The notes under the pieces were generated by a model that did no database searches, was not told where the DNA came from, and saw only the letters and a list, made by a program, of their open reading frames with translations. The translations under genes were made by a program, and so were the position numbers. A DNA stretch of 64,000 nt from VFMC01 sp040398525. GTDB taxonomy: Bacteria; Actinomycetota; Acidimicrobiia; Acidimicrobiales; Ilumatobacteraceae. Positions 14,808 through 24,464 of the stretch are shown here, in pieces (positions within the stretch are counted from its first letter, which is position 1; each line of letters begins with the position of its first letter). Location: positions 96,089-160,088 of the forward strand of contig JBBATY010000005.1 of assembly GCA_040398525.1 (NCBI GenBank), in the 5' to 3' direction.

Positions 14808-15652
14808 GCGTCCACCGACGACGCCACCAGGTTGGAGTCGTCGAGGTCGAGCTCGATGTGGATGGTGCCCACGAACACCGCAGGACCGGTCAGGGTGACC
14901 TCACCTGGCGCAGGATGGTGCAGGCGAACCTTGGCGCTGCCTCCGTCCATGTGGACCACCACCTCGTCGGCCGATGCTGGGACGAGCCCCCACGACACGG
15001 CGGCCCACGCGCTGGCGCAGGCGCCGGTCCCGCAGGCCTCGGTCAGGCCCGCTCCCCGCTCGTGCACGCGCATCGTGACGGCGTTGGGCTCGGGGCCGGG
15101 TTCGATGATCTCGAGGTTGGTCTCGGGCACCGTCCGGCCGAGCTGGACCAGGTCGACCACGGTCACGTCGTCGACCCCGACGACCGTGTGCGGGTTGCCG
15201 AGCGACAGATGCGCGACCGGTCGGTCGGGGTGGGCTCCGATGTTGTCCCAACCGTTCGGCGCGGCGATCGACAGGACCGGTCCCATGCCGACGCTGGCCT
15301 CGATCGTGTCGGCCCGCTCCGTTGCGGCCAGTGTCACCGTGCGCGGGCCGGAGTCGGTGAGGATCGTCTGCTCGGCAAGGCTCTGCGCGCGTCGGGCGAG
15401 CTCGTAAGCGAAGCAACGGATGCCGTTGCCGCTCATCATCGCGAGCGATCCATCGGCGTTGAAGAGAGTCATCGACGCGGTGTATCCCGCCGATGGAGCG
15501 CTGAACAGCAGTCCATCGGCCCCAATCCCTCGTCGACGGTCGCACAACCGTCGGGCCAGTTCGGATCGATCGACCGCTGCGGGCACCTCGGCACCGTCGG
15601 CCACGAGGAAGTCGTTGCCCCACCCGTGGTACTTCGCGAGCAACAACTTCAT
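14804..15652 (-). CDS. dapF: Diaminopimelate epimerase
   Basis: This 282-residue cytoplasmic enzyme interconverts LL- and meso-diaminopimelate for lysine and peptidoglycan. Both catalytic Cys are present, in MSGNGIRCFAYE and TEACGTGACAS, as are LAKYHGWGNDFL and RRGIGADGLL. The start ATG overlaps the miaA stop (ATGA), and its own stop overlaps the hflX start. A much longer open frame upstream lies inside miaA and is not coding. Confidence 0.97.
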   Translation of the reverse strand: MKLLLAKYHGWGNDFLVADGAEVPAAVDRSELARRLCDRRRGIGADGLLFSAPSAGYTASMTLFNADGSLAMMSGNGIRCFAYELARRAQSLAEQTILTDSGPRTVTLAATERADTIEASVGMGPVLSIAAPNGWDNIGAHPDRPVAHLSLGNPHTVVGVDDVTVVDLVQLGRTVPETNLEIIEPGPEPNAVTMRVHERGAGLTEACGTGACASAWAAVSWGLVPASADEVVVHMDGGSAKVRLHHPAPGEVTLTGPAVFVGTIHIELDLDDSNLVASSVDA

Positions 15653-16578
15653 CGGGTGATCGCCTCCCTCACGACCGGGACGACCTCGGCCACCGGGTCG
15701 TCGTGGATATCGACCCACTGTATGCGTGGGTCGCGACGGAACCATCGCTCCTGACGCACTGCGAACTGGCGGGTCCGCAGGATGATCGTGGCAACTGCAC
15801 GGTCGAGCGATACCTGGCCGTCGAGGTGTTCGATCAGCTCCTTGTATCCGAGCGCCTGGCGGGCCGTGCGCGACAGTCCCTGTGGCCGCGCGAGCAGCGC
15901 GGCGACCTCGGCGACGAGACCGGCAGCCATCATCTGGTGGACGCGCTGCTCGATCCGGCGAGCGAGCACATCGCGCGGCCAGCGCAGCCCGATCTGCACG
16001 AACCGGGTGGGCGCATAGGTGTCGAGCCCCGGACCGAACGAGCTGAATGGGCGACCGCTCCCGACGCACACTTCCAGCGCGCGCACGGTCCGCCGACCGT
16101 TGCCCGGCTCGATCCTCGATGCGGCGACGGGATCGAGCGCGACGAGCTCGGCGTGCAGCACCTCGGCGCCGTCGCCCTCGAGCCGGGCCTCGAGCTGGGC
16201 CCGAAGCTCGGGCCATACTCCCGGCATCTCCATCGGGTCGGTGATGGCCCGCAGATACAACCCGGTGCCTGCGACCAACAACGGCCGATGCCCACGGCAC
16301 TCGATGCCCTCGATGGCGTCACGTGCTGCGGCGCTGAACTCGGCGACGGTGAAGTCGAGGTGCGGGTCGACGAGATCGATGCCGTGGTGCGGCACCGCGG
16401 CGCGGTCGGCGGCGGTCGGCTTGGCCGTGCCGATGTCCATTCCGCGGTAGACCTGCATGGCATCGATGGCGACGAGCTCGATTGGCTGCGCGTCGGCACG
16501 GGCCTCGGCGGCGACCGCCATCGCTACGTCGCTCTTGCCGCTCGCTGTCGGGCCGAGGACGACGACGGGGGCACTCAC
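15649..16578 (-). CDS. miaA: tRNA dimethylallyltransferase
   Basis: The 309-residue enzyme adds a dimethylallyl group to A37 of tRNAs that read UNN codons. Visible motifs are the P-loop GPTASGKSD at residue 9, DAMQVYRGMDIGTAKP (usually DSxQVYRGMDIGTAKP, here with Ala), PHHGIDLVDP and GTGLYLRAI. The start is GTG, overlapping the miaB stop as GTGA. MiaB then thiomethylates the same base, so the pair acts in sequence on one tRNA position. Confidence 0.96.
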   Translation of the reverse strand: MSAPVVVLGPTASGKSDVAMAVAAEARADAQPIELVAIDAMQVYRGMDIGTAKPTAADRAAVPHHGIDLVDPHLDFTVAEFSAAARDAIEGIECRGHRPLLVAGTGLYLRAITDPMEMPGVWPELRAQLEARLEGDGAEVLHAELVALDPVAASRIEPGNGRRTVRALEVCVGSGRPFSSFGPGLDTYAPTRFVQIGLRWPRDVLARRIEQRVHQMMAAGLVAEVAALLARPQGLSRTARQALGYKELIEHLDGQVSLDRAVATIILRTRQFAVRQERWFRRDPRIQWVDIHDDPVAEVVPVVREAITR

Positions 16579-17993
16579 ACTGCGACGACGTCGAGGCGTC
16601 GCTTGTGCAGCGGCTCGGCCACCACCTCGCGCAGCTCGCCGGTGAGGTGGTGCGGCGCGGCACCTGTCACCTCGACGAGGGCGTAGGCCCCGGTGCGCAC
16701 GGGCTGCGCCGGCCTGAAATGGATGAGCTTGTTCTGCCGGGTGCGACCGGTGAGCACTGCAGGATCCTTGCGACTCGGACCCTCGACGAGCACCTCTTCG
16801 ACACGGCCCACGCGGGCCTGATGCTTGGCGATGGCGCTGCGTTCGACCACGACGCGGAGACGCTCGAACCGCTCGGCCACGACGGTGGGGTCGACGAATC
16901 GATCGACCATCGTCGCTGCCTCGGTACCGTCGCGCGGCGAGAAGATGAACGTGTACGCGTAGTCGTACTCGGCTGCCGCCGCGACCTCGAGCGTGGCGGC
17001 GAAGTCGTCGTCGGTCTCGCCGGGGAAGCCGACGATGATGTCGGTGCTGACCGCCAGGTCGGCAATTGCGGCTCGAGCCTGGCCGAGGCGTTCGAGGTAC
17101 CTCGACGCGGTGTAGCCCCGGTGCATCAGCCCGAGCACACGGTCCGAGCCCGACTGGAGCGGGTAGTGGAGGTGCTCGCAGACCGACGAGGACGCAGCCA
17201 TCGCTGCAAAGGTCTCGGGCCGCATGTCTTTGGGGTGCGGACTGGTGAAGCGAACCCGCCGGATGCCGGGCACGGCGCCAGCTGCTGTGAGGAGCTCGGC
17301 GAAGAGTGGCCGCAGCGACACATCGACTGCACCCTCACGCCGTGCCGCCAGCTGAAGGTCGCGGCCGTAGCTGTTGACGTTCTGGCCGAGCAGCGTGACC
17401 TCGGTGACTCCCTGGGCCGCAAGCGAGCGAACCTCGGCGACCACATCGTCGAAGGGCCGGCTGATCTCTGCGCCCCGGACGGCAGGCACGATGCAGAACG
17501 CACACGAGTTGTCACAGCCGATCTGGATCGTGACCCACGCGTTGTACGACGTGTCGCGGCGCGCTGGCAGCGCCGATGGGAAGAGCGCATGGTCGTCGAT
17601 CACCGCTTCATCGAAGATCTCGGTGATCGGCCCCTGGTCGGTTGCGTGGCGGAGCAGGTCGGCCGTGCGATGCACGTTGTGTGTGCCGAGGACGACATCG
17701 GCCCACGGCGCCCGCTGACGAACCTGGTCGCGGTCCTTCTGGGCAAGGCACCCGGCAACCACGATCTGACGGCCCTCTTCCCGCTCCTTCCACGCCTTGA
17801 GGTGGCCGAGGTTGCCGTACAGCTTGTTGTCGGCGTTCTCGCGGATGCAGCAGGTGTTCAACACGACCACGTCGGCTTCGGACTCGTCCTCGACCGCGAC
17901 CAAACCATCGGCCTCGAGCAATCCGGCGATGCGCTCGGAATCGTGTTCGTTCATCTGGCACCCGTAGGTGCGCACGACGTATCGACGAGTCAC
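16575..17993 (-). CDS. miaB: tRNA-2-methylthio-N6-dimethylallyladenosine synthase
   Basis: This 472-residue radical SAM methylthiotransferase carries an N-terminal auxiliary cluster (Cys 12, 48 and 82) and the radical SAM motif GCDNSCAFC (Cys 160, 164 and 167). A C-terminal TRAM domain follows (VLVEGPSRKDPAVLTGRTRQNKLIHF). The start is GTG at 17993. The stop overlaps the miaA start. It lies directly downstream of recA with no recX between them, separated by an 18-base gap plus a large hairpin region. Confidence 0.97.
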   Translation of the reverse strand: MTRRYVVRTYGCQMNEHDSERIAGLLEADGLVAVEDESEADVVVLNTCCIRENADNKLYGNLGHLKAWKEREEGRQIVVAGCLAQKDRDQVRQRAPWADVVLGTHNVHRTADLLRHATDQGPITEIFDEAVIDDHALFPSALPARRDTSYNAWVTIQIGCDNSCAFCIVPAVRGAEISRPFDDVVAEVRSLAAQGVTEVTLLGQNVNSYGRDLQLAARREGAVDVSLRPLFAELLTAAGAVPGIRRVRFTSPHPKDMRPETFAAMAASSSVCEHLHYPLQSGSDRVLGLMHRGYTASRYLERLGQARAAIADLAVSTDIIVGFPGETDDDFAATLEVAAAAEYDYAYTFIFSPRDGTEAATMVDRFVDPTVVAERFERLRVVVERSAIAKHQARVGRVEEVLVEGPSRKDPAVLTGRTRQNKLIHFRPAQPVRTGAYALVEVTGAAPHHLTGELREVVAEPLHKRRLDVVAV

Positions 17994-18012
17994 AGCGACC
18001 GAGGCTAGCGGC

Positions 18013-18062
18013 GGCGCAGCACCGCTGGTCGGGCCAGCGGAGACCCGTTGCGGTGCTGCGCC
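18013..18062 (-). terminator. Two overlapping alternative hairpins between recA and miaB
   Basis: An outer 13-base perfect stem pairs GGCGCAGCACCGC (18013-18025) with 18050-18062. An inner 7-base perfect stem pairs CCGCTGG (18022-18028) with 18034-18040. They share 18022-18025, so the complete inner and outer stems cannot both form. The outer stem starts 8 bases beyond the recA stop. It may be a terminator limiting read-through into miaB, possibly with attenuation. Confidence 0.65.
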
Positions 18063-18069
18063 ACTGCGG

Positions 18070-19113
<1,044 letters not shown>

Positions 19114-19265
19114 CTCCGTGTGTCTCCTGTTCCTGGCGGTATCGCTGTGGTGGTGGCGGGGCCAACGGCCCGATTGGTTGGTGCGTGCTGGCTATCGCCC
19201 GCTGCCGAGGACCCTACGAAAGGGGTGTGACACGGTTGCGGGGCGACGACCGATCGAATGACAGA

Positions 19266-19294
19266 AGTGTAGTTGCGAACAACTGTTCGATCAA
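19266..19294 (-). promoter_or_regulatory. recA promoter with internal LexA box
   Basis: On the minus strand TTGATC (19294-19289), a 17-base spacer and TACACT (19271-19266) form a good promoter. The spacer contains the perfect LexA operator CGAACAACTGTTCG (19276-19289). Transcription should start near 19259, leaving a leader of about 145 bases. The box is 78 bases from the divergent enoyl-CoA hydratase gene, which it might also influence. Confidence 0.85.
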
Positions 19295-19366
19295 GGATCG
19301 GACGCCCTGTTCGTCGGCCGGACGGACCGCCGACCGCCGGCACCGCTGCTGACTAGGGTCGCCGCC

Positions 19367-20143
19367 ATGGATGCACCATCGTTCGAACACCTGAGCGTCG
19401 CTGTCGACGGCCCGCGCGGCACGCTGCAGCTGAACCGACCCGACCGGCTGAACCCGCTCGGCACCCAGACGCTGCACGAGATCGAACAGGCAGCGCGGTG
19501 GTTCGACGAGCACCTCGACCTCAAGGTGGTGGTGGTCTCCGGCGCCGGTCGTGCCTTCTCGGCCGGAGCCGACGTCACGGCGTTCAGCGCTGCCGGCCCG
19601 ATGGAGGACGCCCAGCAGGGGTGGCGGATGGGCCGGGCCCTCGAGGAGATGCGCGCCGTGACGGTGGCGCGCATCCAAGGGTGGTGCGTCGGCGGTGGGC
19701 TGGTCGTGGCGGCCGCCTGCGACCTGCGGGTGGCGGCCACCTCGGCACGCTTCTCGATCCCCGAGATCGACCTCGGCATCCCGCTGGCATGGGGCGGTAT
19801 CCCCCGCCTGGTGCGCGAGATCGGCCCAGCGCTCACCAAGGAGCTCGTGATGACCTGCAGGCCCTTCGACGCCGAGGAGGCGCTGCAGGCAGGCTTCCTC
19901 AACCGTGTCGTCCGCGACGATCTGCTCGATGTGGAGGTCGATGCCCTCGTCGAGACCCTGGTCGCCAAGCCGAAGCTCGCCCTGCTCGAGACCAAGGCAC
20001 ACGTCAACGCCGTGAGTGAGTCGATGGTCGGTACCGGACGCAGCTGGGCCGACGCCGACGGGCTACGCGCCGGGCTGCGCGACCCCGAAGGCCGGGCATC
20101 GGCAGAGGCCTATCTCGCCCGGCTACGCACCCGCTCCCGCTGA
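19367..20143 (+). CDS. Enoyl-CoA hydratase/isomerase family protein
   Basis: The 258-residue crotonase-fold protein shows AFSAGADVTAF (oxyanion hole), CVGGGLVVAAACDLRVA and RFSIPEIDLGIPLAWGG. The first catalytic Glu of classical hydratases (in GGGCE) is Val here, while the second (PEIDLG) is kept, so it may be an isomerase or another crotonase rather than a true hydratase. It diverges from recA across a 253-base region. The last 21 bases overlap the convergent DUF983-like gene. Confidence 0.85.
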   Translation: MDAPSFEHLSVAVDGPRGTLQLNRPDRLNPLGTQTLHEIEQAARWFDEHLDLKVVVVSGAGRAFSAGADVTAFSAAGPMEDAQQGWRMGRALEEMRAVTVARIQGWCVGGGLVVAAACDLRVAATSARFSIPEIDLGIPLAWGGIPRLVREIGPALTKELVMTCRPFDAEEALQAGFLNRVVRDDLLDVEVDALVETLVAKPKLALLETKAHVNAVSESMVGTGRSWADADGLRAGLRDPEGRASAEAYLARLRTRSR

Positions 20144-20524
20144 CGTCTCCTCGACGGCCCGGGCCGCGGCGTCGAGTTCGGCGGGCTCGGGTGGATGGAC
20201 CGCCAGGTCGAACGCAAGCCACAGGGTGTAGCTCAGTGGATAGACGGCGATGGGCGTGCACAGGGCAACGAGGCCGACTCCGATCAACATCGGCACGACC
20301 GGCACGTCGGGCACGGTGACAGCGAACCCGACGCCCATGCAGATGGCGATCGCTCCGAAGGTGATGATCGTGCTCATCGTGACTGCGCCGAGCTCGACAC
20401 CGACCTCGCGGCTCCATGCGATCCCGCAGGTCCGGCAGCGGGGGTGCCGGCGGAACCAGCCACGCAGGAACGAGCGACGGCTCCCGCACCAGGGGCAGCG
20501 CAGCGTGAGCGCTCGGGCGGCCAT
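20123..20524 (-). CDS. DUF983-like small membrane protein with N-terminal zinc ribbon
   Basis: The 133-residue protein begins with a Cys4 zinc-ribbon pattern (CPWCGSRR...CRTCG), followed by two hydrophobic segments (VTMSTIITFGAIAICMGVGFAV and VVPMLIGVGLVALCTPIAV). This is the layout of the DUF983 family. A GTG at 20554 would add 10 residues; neither start has a clear ribosome site. The function is unknown. Confidence 0.75.
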   Translation of the reverse strand: MAARALTLRCPWCGSRRSFLRGWFRRHPRCRTCGIAWSREVGVELGAVTMSTIITFGAIAICMGVGFAVTVPDVPVVPMLIGVGLVALCTPIAVYPLSYTLWLAFDLAVHPPEPAELDAAARAVEETSAGAGA

Positions 20525-20642
20525 CACCGGGAACGACGGTCGCGCAGCAGGCACGGCATCACGCTAGCGAGCAGCCCTGGCTCGGCGGACCCGGCCGCAG
20601 GAGAATGACCCACGGCAGCCAGACATCGGCAACAATGGCGAC

Positions 20643-21461
20643 ATGAGGTGGTCGTTCGTGGGGGTGCTGGTCGGCGTGGCCTTCACGTGCGCCTGGCTGG
20701 CCAGCGGTGGATGGCTGCTCGAGCGCACCGCTCTCCGACCGGCGCTCAGCGGCGAAGAGGCCGTGGCAGTGATGTCCGACGACGCCGTCCGCGGACAGTT
20801 CGCGGCGACGATCACGGCAGCGACAGCCGAGGGCATGTACCCAGGCGACCCCAATGCCCCCGCACGCGTGCTCGCCACGGTCGACCTCGTGCTCTCGATC
20901 CCTGCCGGCGCCGAGCTCGCAGCTCCGACGCTCGTCGAGATCCACTCGCGCCTGATCGGCGACAGCGAAGGCCCGGTCGAGATCGACCCGGCACTCCTCG
21001 CCCAACTCGTACGCGACGAGCGTGCCGGAGCCCTCGCCCCCGCAGTCATCGACGTCCCTCGGCTCGGCGCACTGCATGCCACCGATCGCTTGCTCGACCT
21101 CGTCGTGCCGATCGCCGCGATCGCTGCTGGCGTGCTGTTCGTGCTGGTGGCCCTGACCCGACCGGACCGCGACGTGCTCGCCAGGACCGCCGGGCTCGGG
21201 CTGCTGGTGCTGGCCCTCGTGGTGGTGCTGTGCCGTCACGTCCTACCCGGGTACGTGCCACAGGCGCTCGACGACTCGATCTGGGCACAGGTGCCAGCCG
21301 TGGCTGCTCGCGCTCAGCTGTTCGGCACCGCGCTGATCGCCGGTGGTCTCGCCGTCGTCGGGTTGCTGCTGTTGCTCCTCGCCGGACGGACGGGTCGCAG
21401 CCGACGCTGGAGCACACCGGTGAACACCTACCGCTACCGCGAGCAGCACCGCTGGAGTTGA
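20643..21461 (+). CDS. Membrane protein with four predicted helices, unknown function
   Basis: The 272-residue protein has an N-terminal signal anchor (VGVLVGVAFTCAWLASG), an extracytoplasmic region of about 125 residues, then three helices (LLDLVVPIAAIAAGVLFVLVAL, TAGLGLLVLALVVVLCR, FGTALIAGGLAVVGLLLLLLAG) and a short basic tail. The soluble region (SGEEAVAVMSDDAVRGQFAA) resembles actinobacterial integral membrane proteins of unknown role. No operon partner is evident: the neighbours on both sides are on the opposite strand. Confidence 0.75.
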   Translation: MRWSFVGVLVGVAFTCAWLASGGWLLERTALRPALSGEEAVAVMSDDAVRGQFAATITAATAEGMYPGDPNAPARVLATVDLVLSIPAGAELAAPTLVEIHSRLIGDSEGPVEIDPALLAQLVRDERAGALAPAVIDVPRLGALHATDRLLDLVVPIAAIAAGVLFVLVALTRPDRDVLARTAGLGLLVLALVVVLCRHVLPGYVPQALDDSIWAQVPAVAARAQLFGTALIAGGLAVVGLLLLLLAGRTGRSRRWSTPVNTYRYREQHRWS

Positions 21462-21474
21462 GCGCGACGTCGCC

Positions 21475-22848
21475 TCAGGCGACGAGCTCGTCGACGAACT
21501 CCTGGAAGACGTCGGCGTAGTGCATGGCGTCGGCGTCGGAGTGGAGCACCGAGATCAGCCACTGCTCGTCGAGGCCGGGAGGCAAGAGCACCCCGCGGTT
21601 GATGCCGTGCATCCACTGGGCGAACGCCAGGTCGAAGTCGGTGGCCTTGTAGTCGCGATAGTTGCGGATCGGCTCGTCGGCCCATGTGACACAGCCCTTG
21701 GCCCCGAACTGCACGGTGTGCGCCGGCAGTCCGGCACGACTGATGATCGAAGCGCAGGCATCGACCAACCGCAGGTTGCGCCCGACCACCTCGAGCGTGG
21801 CCTCCTGAGTGCACACCTCGGCGAGCACTGCCTTCGCTGCCGCCATGCAGAGCGGGTTGCCGTTGTAGGTGCCCAGGTGGAGCACGCGACCGCTGGTGAT
21901 CTGATCCATGCACTCGCGGGTGCCCCCGAAGGCGCCGAGCGGTAGCCCACCGCCGATGCTCTTGGCGAGCGACACGAGGTCGGGCTGCACACCGAGCGCA
22001 CCGGTGGCCCCGCTCCACCCTGCGGTGATCCCGGTCTTGACTTCGTCGAAGATGAGCATCGTGCCGTAGCGACGCGTGATCTCGCGGACCGCTTCGAGGT
22101 AGCCCGGCTGGGGCAGGCAGATGCCGATGTTCTCCATCACCGGCTCGACGATGAATGCCGCGACCTCGCCGCTGCGCAACACGCGCTCGAGCGCCTCGGG
22201 GTCGTTGTAGGGCACGACGATGGTGTCGGCGAGCACGGCACTGGTGATGCCTGCCGTGGCCGGGACAGGGATCGGCGCATGCGCCGGACCAGCCCGATCG
22301 ATCGGGGGCTTCATCGAGATCATCACTTCGTCGTGGTGACCGTGGTAGCCACCCTCGACCTTGACGATCTTCTCCCGACCGGTCACGCCACGGGCGACGC
22401 GGATGGCGTCCATGGTGGCCTCGGTGCCCGAGTTGGTGAAGCGCCACATCGGCAGCCCGTAGCGCTCGCCGAGCAGCTCGGCGACATCGGCATTGGTCTC
22501 GCACGGCGTGACGAACAGCGTGCCGTCGTCGAGCTGGCGTTCGATCGCGGCGCGCACCCGAGGGTGGCAATGCCCCGAGAAGAGGGCACCGAATCCCATG
22601 TCGAAGTCGATGTAGCGGTTGCCGTCGACGTCCTCCATCCACGAGTCCTGGGCCCGGCGCACCACGATGGGGTGCGGGTCGTACGCCTGGAAGCTCGACG
22701 GGACTCCGAGTGGCAGCACCTTCTTCGCCCGCTCGTTGGCTCGGAGCGAGCCGGCGGTGCGCCGGGAGTAGGCCTCGAGCTCGCGGGCGGTGATCTTCCT
22801 TGCTCGGTCGACGAGGTGCTGGTGGTGGACGGATTCGGTGGCGCTCAT
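21475..22848 (-). CDS. Class III aminotransferase, glutamate-1-semialdehyde aminomutase-like
   Basis: The 457-residue PLP enzyme resembles HemL: NRYIDFDMGFGALFSGHCHPRV, NSGTEATMDAIRVARG, EGGYHGHHD, MLIFDEVKTGI and the Schiff-base Lys in SLAKSIGGGLPLGAFGG. It is longer than a typical HemL, and no other heme genes are nearby. It may therefore be a HemL paralogue or an aspartate-aminotransferase-family member acting on another amino substrate. ATG at 22848 has GGAGAG 5-10 bases upstream. Confidence 0.85.
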   Translation of the reverse strand: MSATESVHHQHLVDRARKITARELEAYSRRTAGSLRANERAKKVLPLGVPSSFQAYDPHPIVVRRAQDSWMEDVDGNRYIDFDMGFGALFSGHCHPRVRAAIERQLDDGTLFVTPCETNADVAELLGERYGLPMWRFTNSGTEATMDAIRVARGVTGREKIVKVEGGYHGHHDEVMISMKPPIDRAGPAHAPIPVPATAGITSAVLADTIVVPYNDPEALERVLRSGEVAAFIVEPVMENIGICLPQPGYLEAVREITRRYGTMLIFDEVKTGITAGWSGATGALGVQPDLVSLAKSIGGGLPLGAFGGTRECMDQITSGRVLHLGTYNGNPLCMAAAKAVLAEVCTQEATLEVVGRNLRLVDACASIISRAGLPAHTVQFGAKGCVTWADEPIRNYRDYKATDFDLAFAQWMHGINRGVLLPPGLDEQWLISVLHSDADAMHYADVFQEFVDELVA

Positions 22849-22998
22849 GATCTCTCCTCGAGGAGCACGTTGCCCGAGTCTACCGGGGCGCCGACGAGGT
22901 GGAGACGAGGTGACAGGGACATGGCCGACAGGTGATCAACCACGTCGCAGATCGACTGGTGGAAGTCCCCCGACTCTGTGGCACACTTGGTGACCCTT

Positions 22999-23072
22999 GG
23001 TGACCGTAGCTCAGTAGGCAGAGCACCAGTTTGTGGTACTGGACGTCGCGGGTTCGATTCCCGTCGGTCACC
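22999..23072 (+). tRNA. tRNA-His (anticodon GTG)
   Basis: The acceptor stem GTGACCG pairs with CGGTCAC. The anticodon arm is CCAGT-TTGTGGT-ACTGG with GTG in the loop, and the T arm is CGGG-TTCGATT-CCCG. The His-specific extra G(-1) at 22999 faces C73 at 23072, which confirms identity. CCA is not encoded. A weak promoter (GTGGAA, 17 bases, CACACT at 22982-22987) precedes it. Confidence 0.97.
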
Positions 23073-23077
23073 CGAAT

Positions 23078-23101
23078 GCCTGATGGAGTCGTCCATCAGG
23101 C
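23078..23101 (+). terminator. Hairpin after tRNA-His
   Basis: GCCTGATGGA and TCCATCAGGC form a perfect 10-base stem with a 4-base loop, followed by GGTTT. It lies 6 bases after tRNA-His and probably ends that transcript, keeping tRNA-Lys on a separate promoter. Confidence 0.75.
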
Positions 23102-23108
23102 GCCCGGT

Positions 23109-23137
23109 TTGGAAGGTGCGGCAGCACTCTCTACACT
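23109..23137 (+). promoter_or_regulatory. tRNA-Lys promoter
   Basis: TTGGAA (23109-23114), a 17-base spacer and TACACT (23132-23137) lie 16 bases before the mature 5' end of tRNA-Lys. The -10 matches that of the recA promoter. Confidence 0.7.
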
Positions 23138-23152
23138 GCCGCCCTTGCAGGC

Positions 23153-23227
23153 GCCCTTCTAGCTCAATGGCAGAGCAACGGACTCTTAATCCGCAGGTTC
23201 TGGGTTCGAGTCCCAGGGGGGGCACCA
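23153..23227 (+). tRNA. tRNA-Lys (anticodon CTT), CCA encoded
   Basis: The acceptor stem GCCCTTC pairs with GGGGGGC using two G-U pairs. The D arm starts TAGCTC, the anticodon stem is CGGA/TCCG with CTT in the loop, and the T arm is CTGGG-TTCGAGT-CCCAG. A73 and CCA are encoded. It decodes AAG, the dominant Lys codon in a GC-rich genome. Confidence 0.96.
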
Positions 23228-23294
23228 CGGCACCGGCCGATACGGCGGTCGGCCGACCCGAGCATCGGCACACCTGGGGTACTCTGGCGGGCCG

Positions 23295-24350
23295 ATGGGA
23301 TCGCCCGACCAGCGCCGTTCCGGCATCAGCGACACCCGCCTCGGCCTGATCCGGTGCGGCCTCGCTGCCGTGCTCTTCGGCCTGTCGGCGCCCGCTGCGT
23401 CACGGCTCACCGATCAACTCGGGTCGTTCCAGTTGGCCGGCCTGCTCTACCTCGGCGCCGCGCTCGCCGTGGCACCGGCGTTCGTGCGGCGTCCGCCGAG
23501 CCGGACGGCGCTCCGGGCCAGCCGACGGGGCCTGACGACCGCAGTCGTGCTCGGAGGTGCGGTCGGGCCGGTGCTCCTGGCGGCCGGTCTCGGCCGGCTC
23601 GACGCGGCAACGGCCTCGCTGCTGCTCAACCTCGAGCTCGTGTTCACCACCGTCGTCGCCGCAACCCTGTTCCGCGAGCACCTCGACCGGAACGTCATCG
23701 GCGGCACCACCCTGGTGCTGGCGGGTGCCGTGGCGCTGAGCTGGTCGGGCCAACCCGACGTCCGCTGGGGGGCCGCACTCATCGCCGCGGCGTGCGTGTG
23801 CTGGGCGATCGACAACAGCGTCACCGCCTCGCTCGACCAGATCGCGCCGAGCCACATCACGGCGGTCAAGGGCGCGATCGCCGGAGCCACCAACCTGGCC
23901 ATCGGGGTGGCGATCGGAGGCACTCCCCCGCTCGGCAGCACGCTCGCTGCCCTCGCTGTGGGGGCTGTCGGGTACGGCGCGTCGATCACGCTGTGGGTCT
24001 CCGGGGCCCGCCAGCTCGGAGCAGCTCGCGGCCAACTGGTGTTCGCGACGGCTCCGTTCATCGGGGCCATCGCCGCATGGACGGTCTTCGGTGCGCCGAT
24101 CTCGGCGGTCGAGCTCGGCGCCGCCGCGCTCGCGGCCATCGGCGTGGCGCTCGTGCTGCGCAGCGCGCACGAGCACGACCACACGCACGAGCCGCTCGAC
24201 CACGACCACGACCACAGCCACGACGACGACCACCACGACCACAGCCACGACGAGCCGGTCGCCGGTCGGCACAGCCACCAGCACGCGCACTGGGCGATGG
24301 TCCACGCCCACGGTCACATGCCCGACCTGCACCACCGACACGACCACTGA
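23295..24350 (+). CDS. DMT (EamA) permease with a long His-rich C-terminal tail
   Basis: The 351-residue protein has about ten hydrophobic helices in two EamA-like halves (LGLIRCGLAAVLFGLSAPAA... and WGAALIAAACVCWAIDN...). The cytoplasmic tail, residues 291-351, contains 23 His among about 60 residues, mixed with Asp (for example DHDHDHSHDDDHHDHSHD). Such tails bind Ni, Co or Zn, so metal efflux or metal-regulated export is likely; most EamA proteins lack one. The start at 23295 is probably leaderless or nearly so (TACTCT lies 11-16 bases upstream). Confidence 0.88.
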   Translation: MGSPDQRRSGISDTRLGLIRCGLAAVLFGLSAPAASRLTDQLGSFQLAGLLYLGAALAVAPAFVRRPPSRTALRASRRGLTTAVVLGGAVGPVLLAAGLGRLDAATASLLLNLELVFTTVVAATLFREHLDRNVIGGTTLVLAGAVALSWSGQPDVRWGAALIAAACVCWAIDNSVTASLDQIAPSHITAVKGAIAGATNLAIGVAIGGTPPLGSTLAALAVGAVGYGASITLWVSGARQLGAARGQLVFATAPFIGAIAAWTVFGAPISAVELGAAALAAIGVALVLRSAHEHDHTHEPLDHDHDHSHDDDHHDHSHDEPVAGRHSHQHAHWAMVHAHGHMPDLHHRHDH

Positions 24351-24464
24351 CCAGCCGACGGCACCGGCACGATTCATCCCCGCAGGGTGACCGCCGCGAC
24401 GCCGATCATCCTCGCCGTATCGCTCGGAATCGGTACGTTCTTGGCGAACGGGAACGGAGCCTCC

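Noticed and set aside
22989..23005. Second partial tRNA or attachment site before tRNA-His
   Set aside because: GGTGACC occurs twice here, but there is no integrase, no distant repeat copy and no tRNA fold in the first copy.
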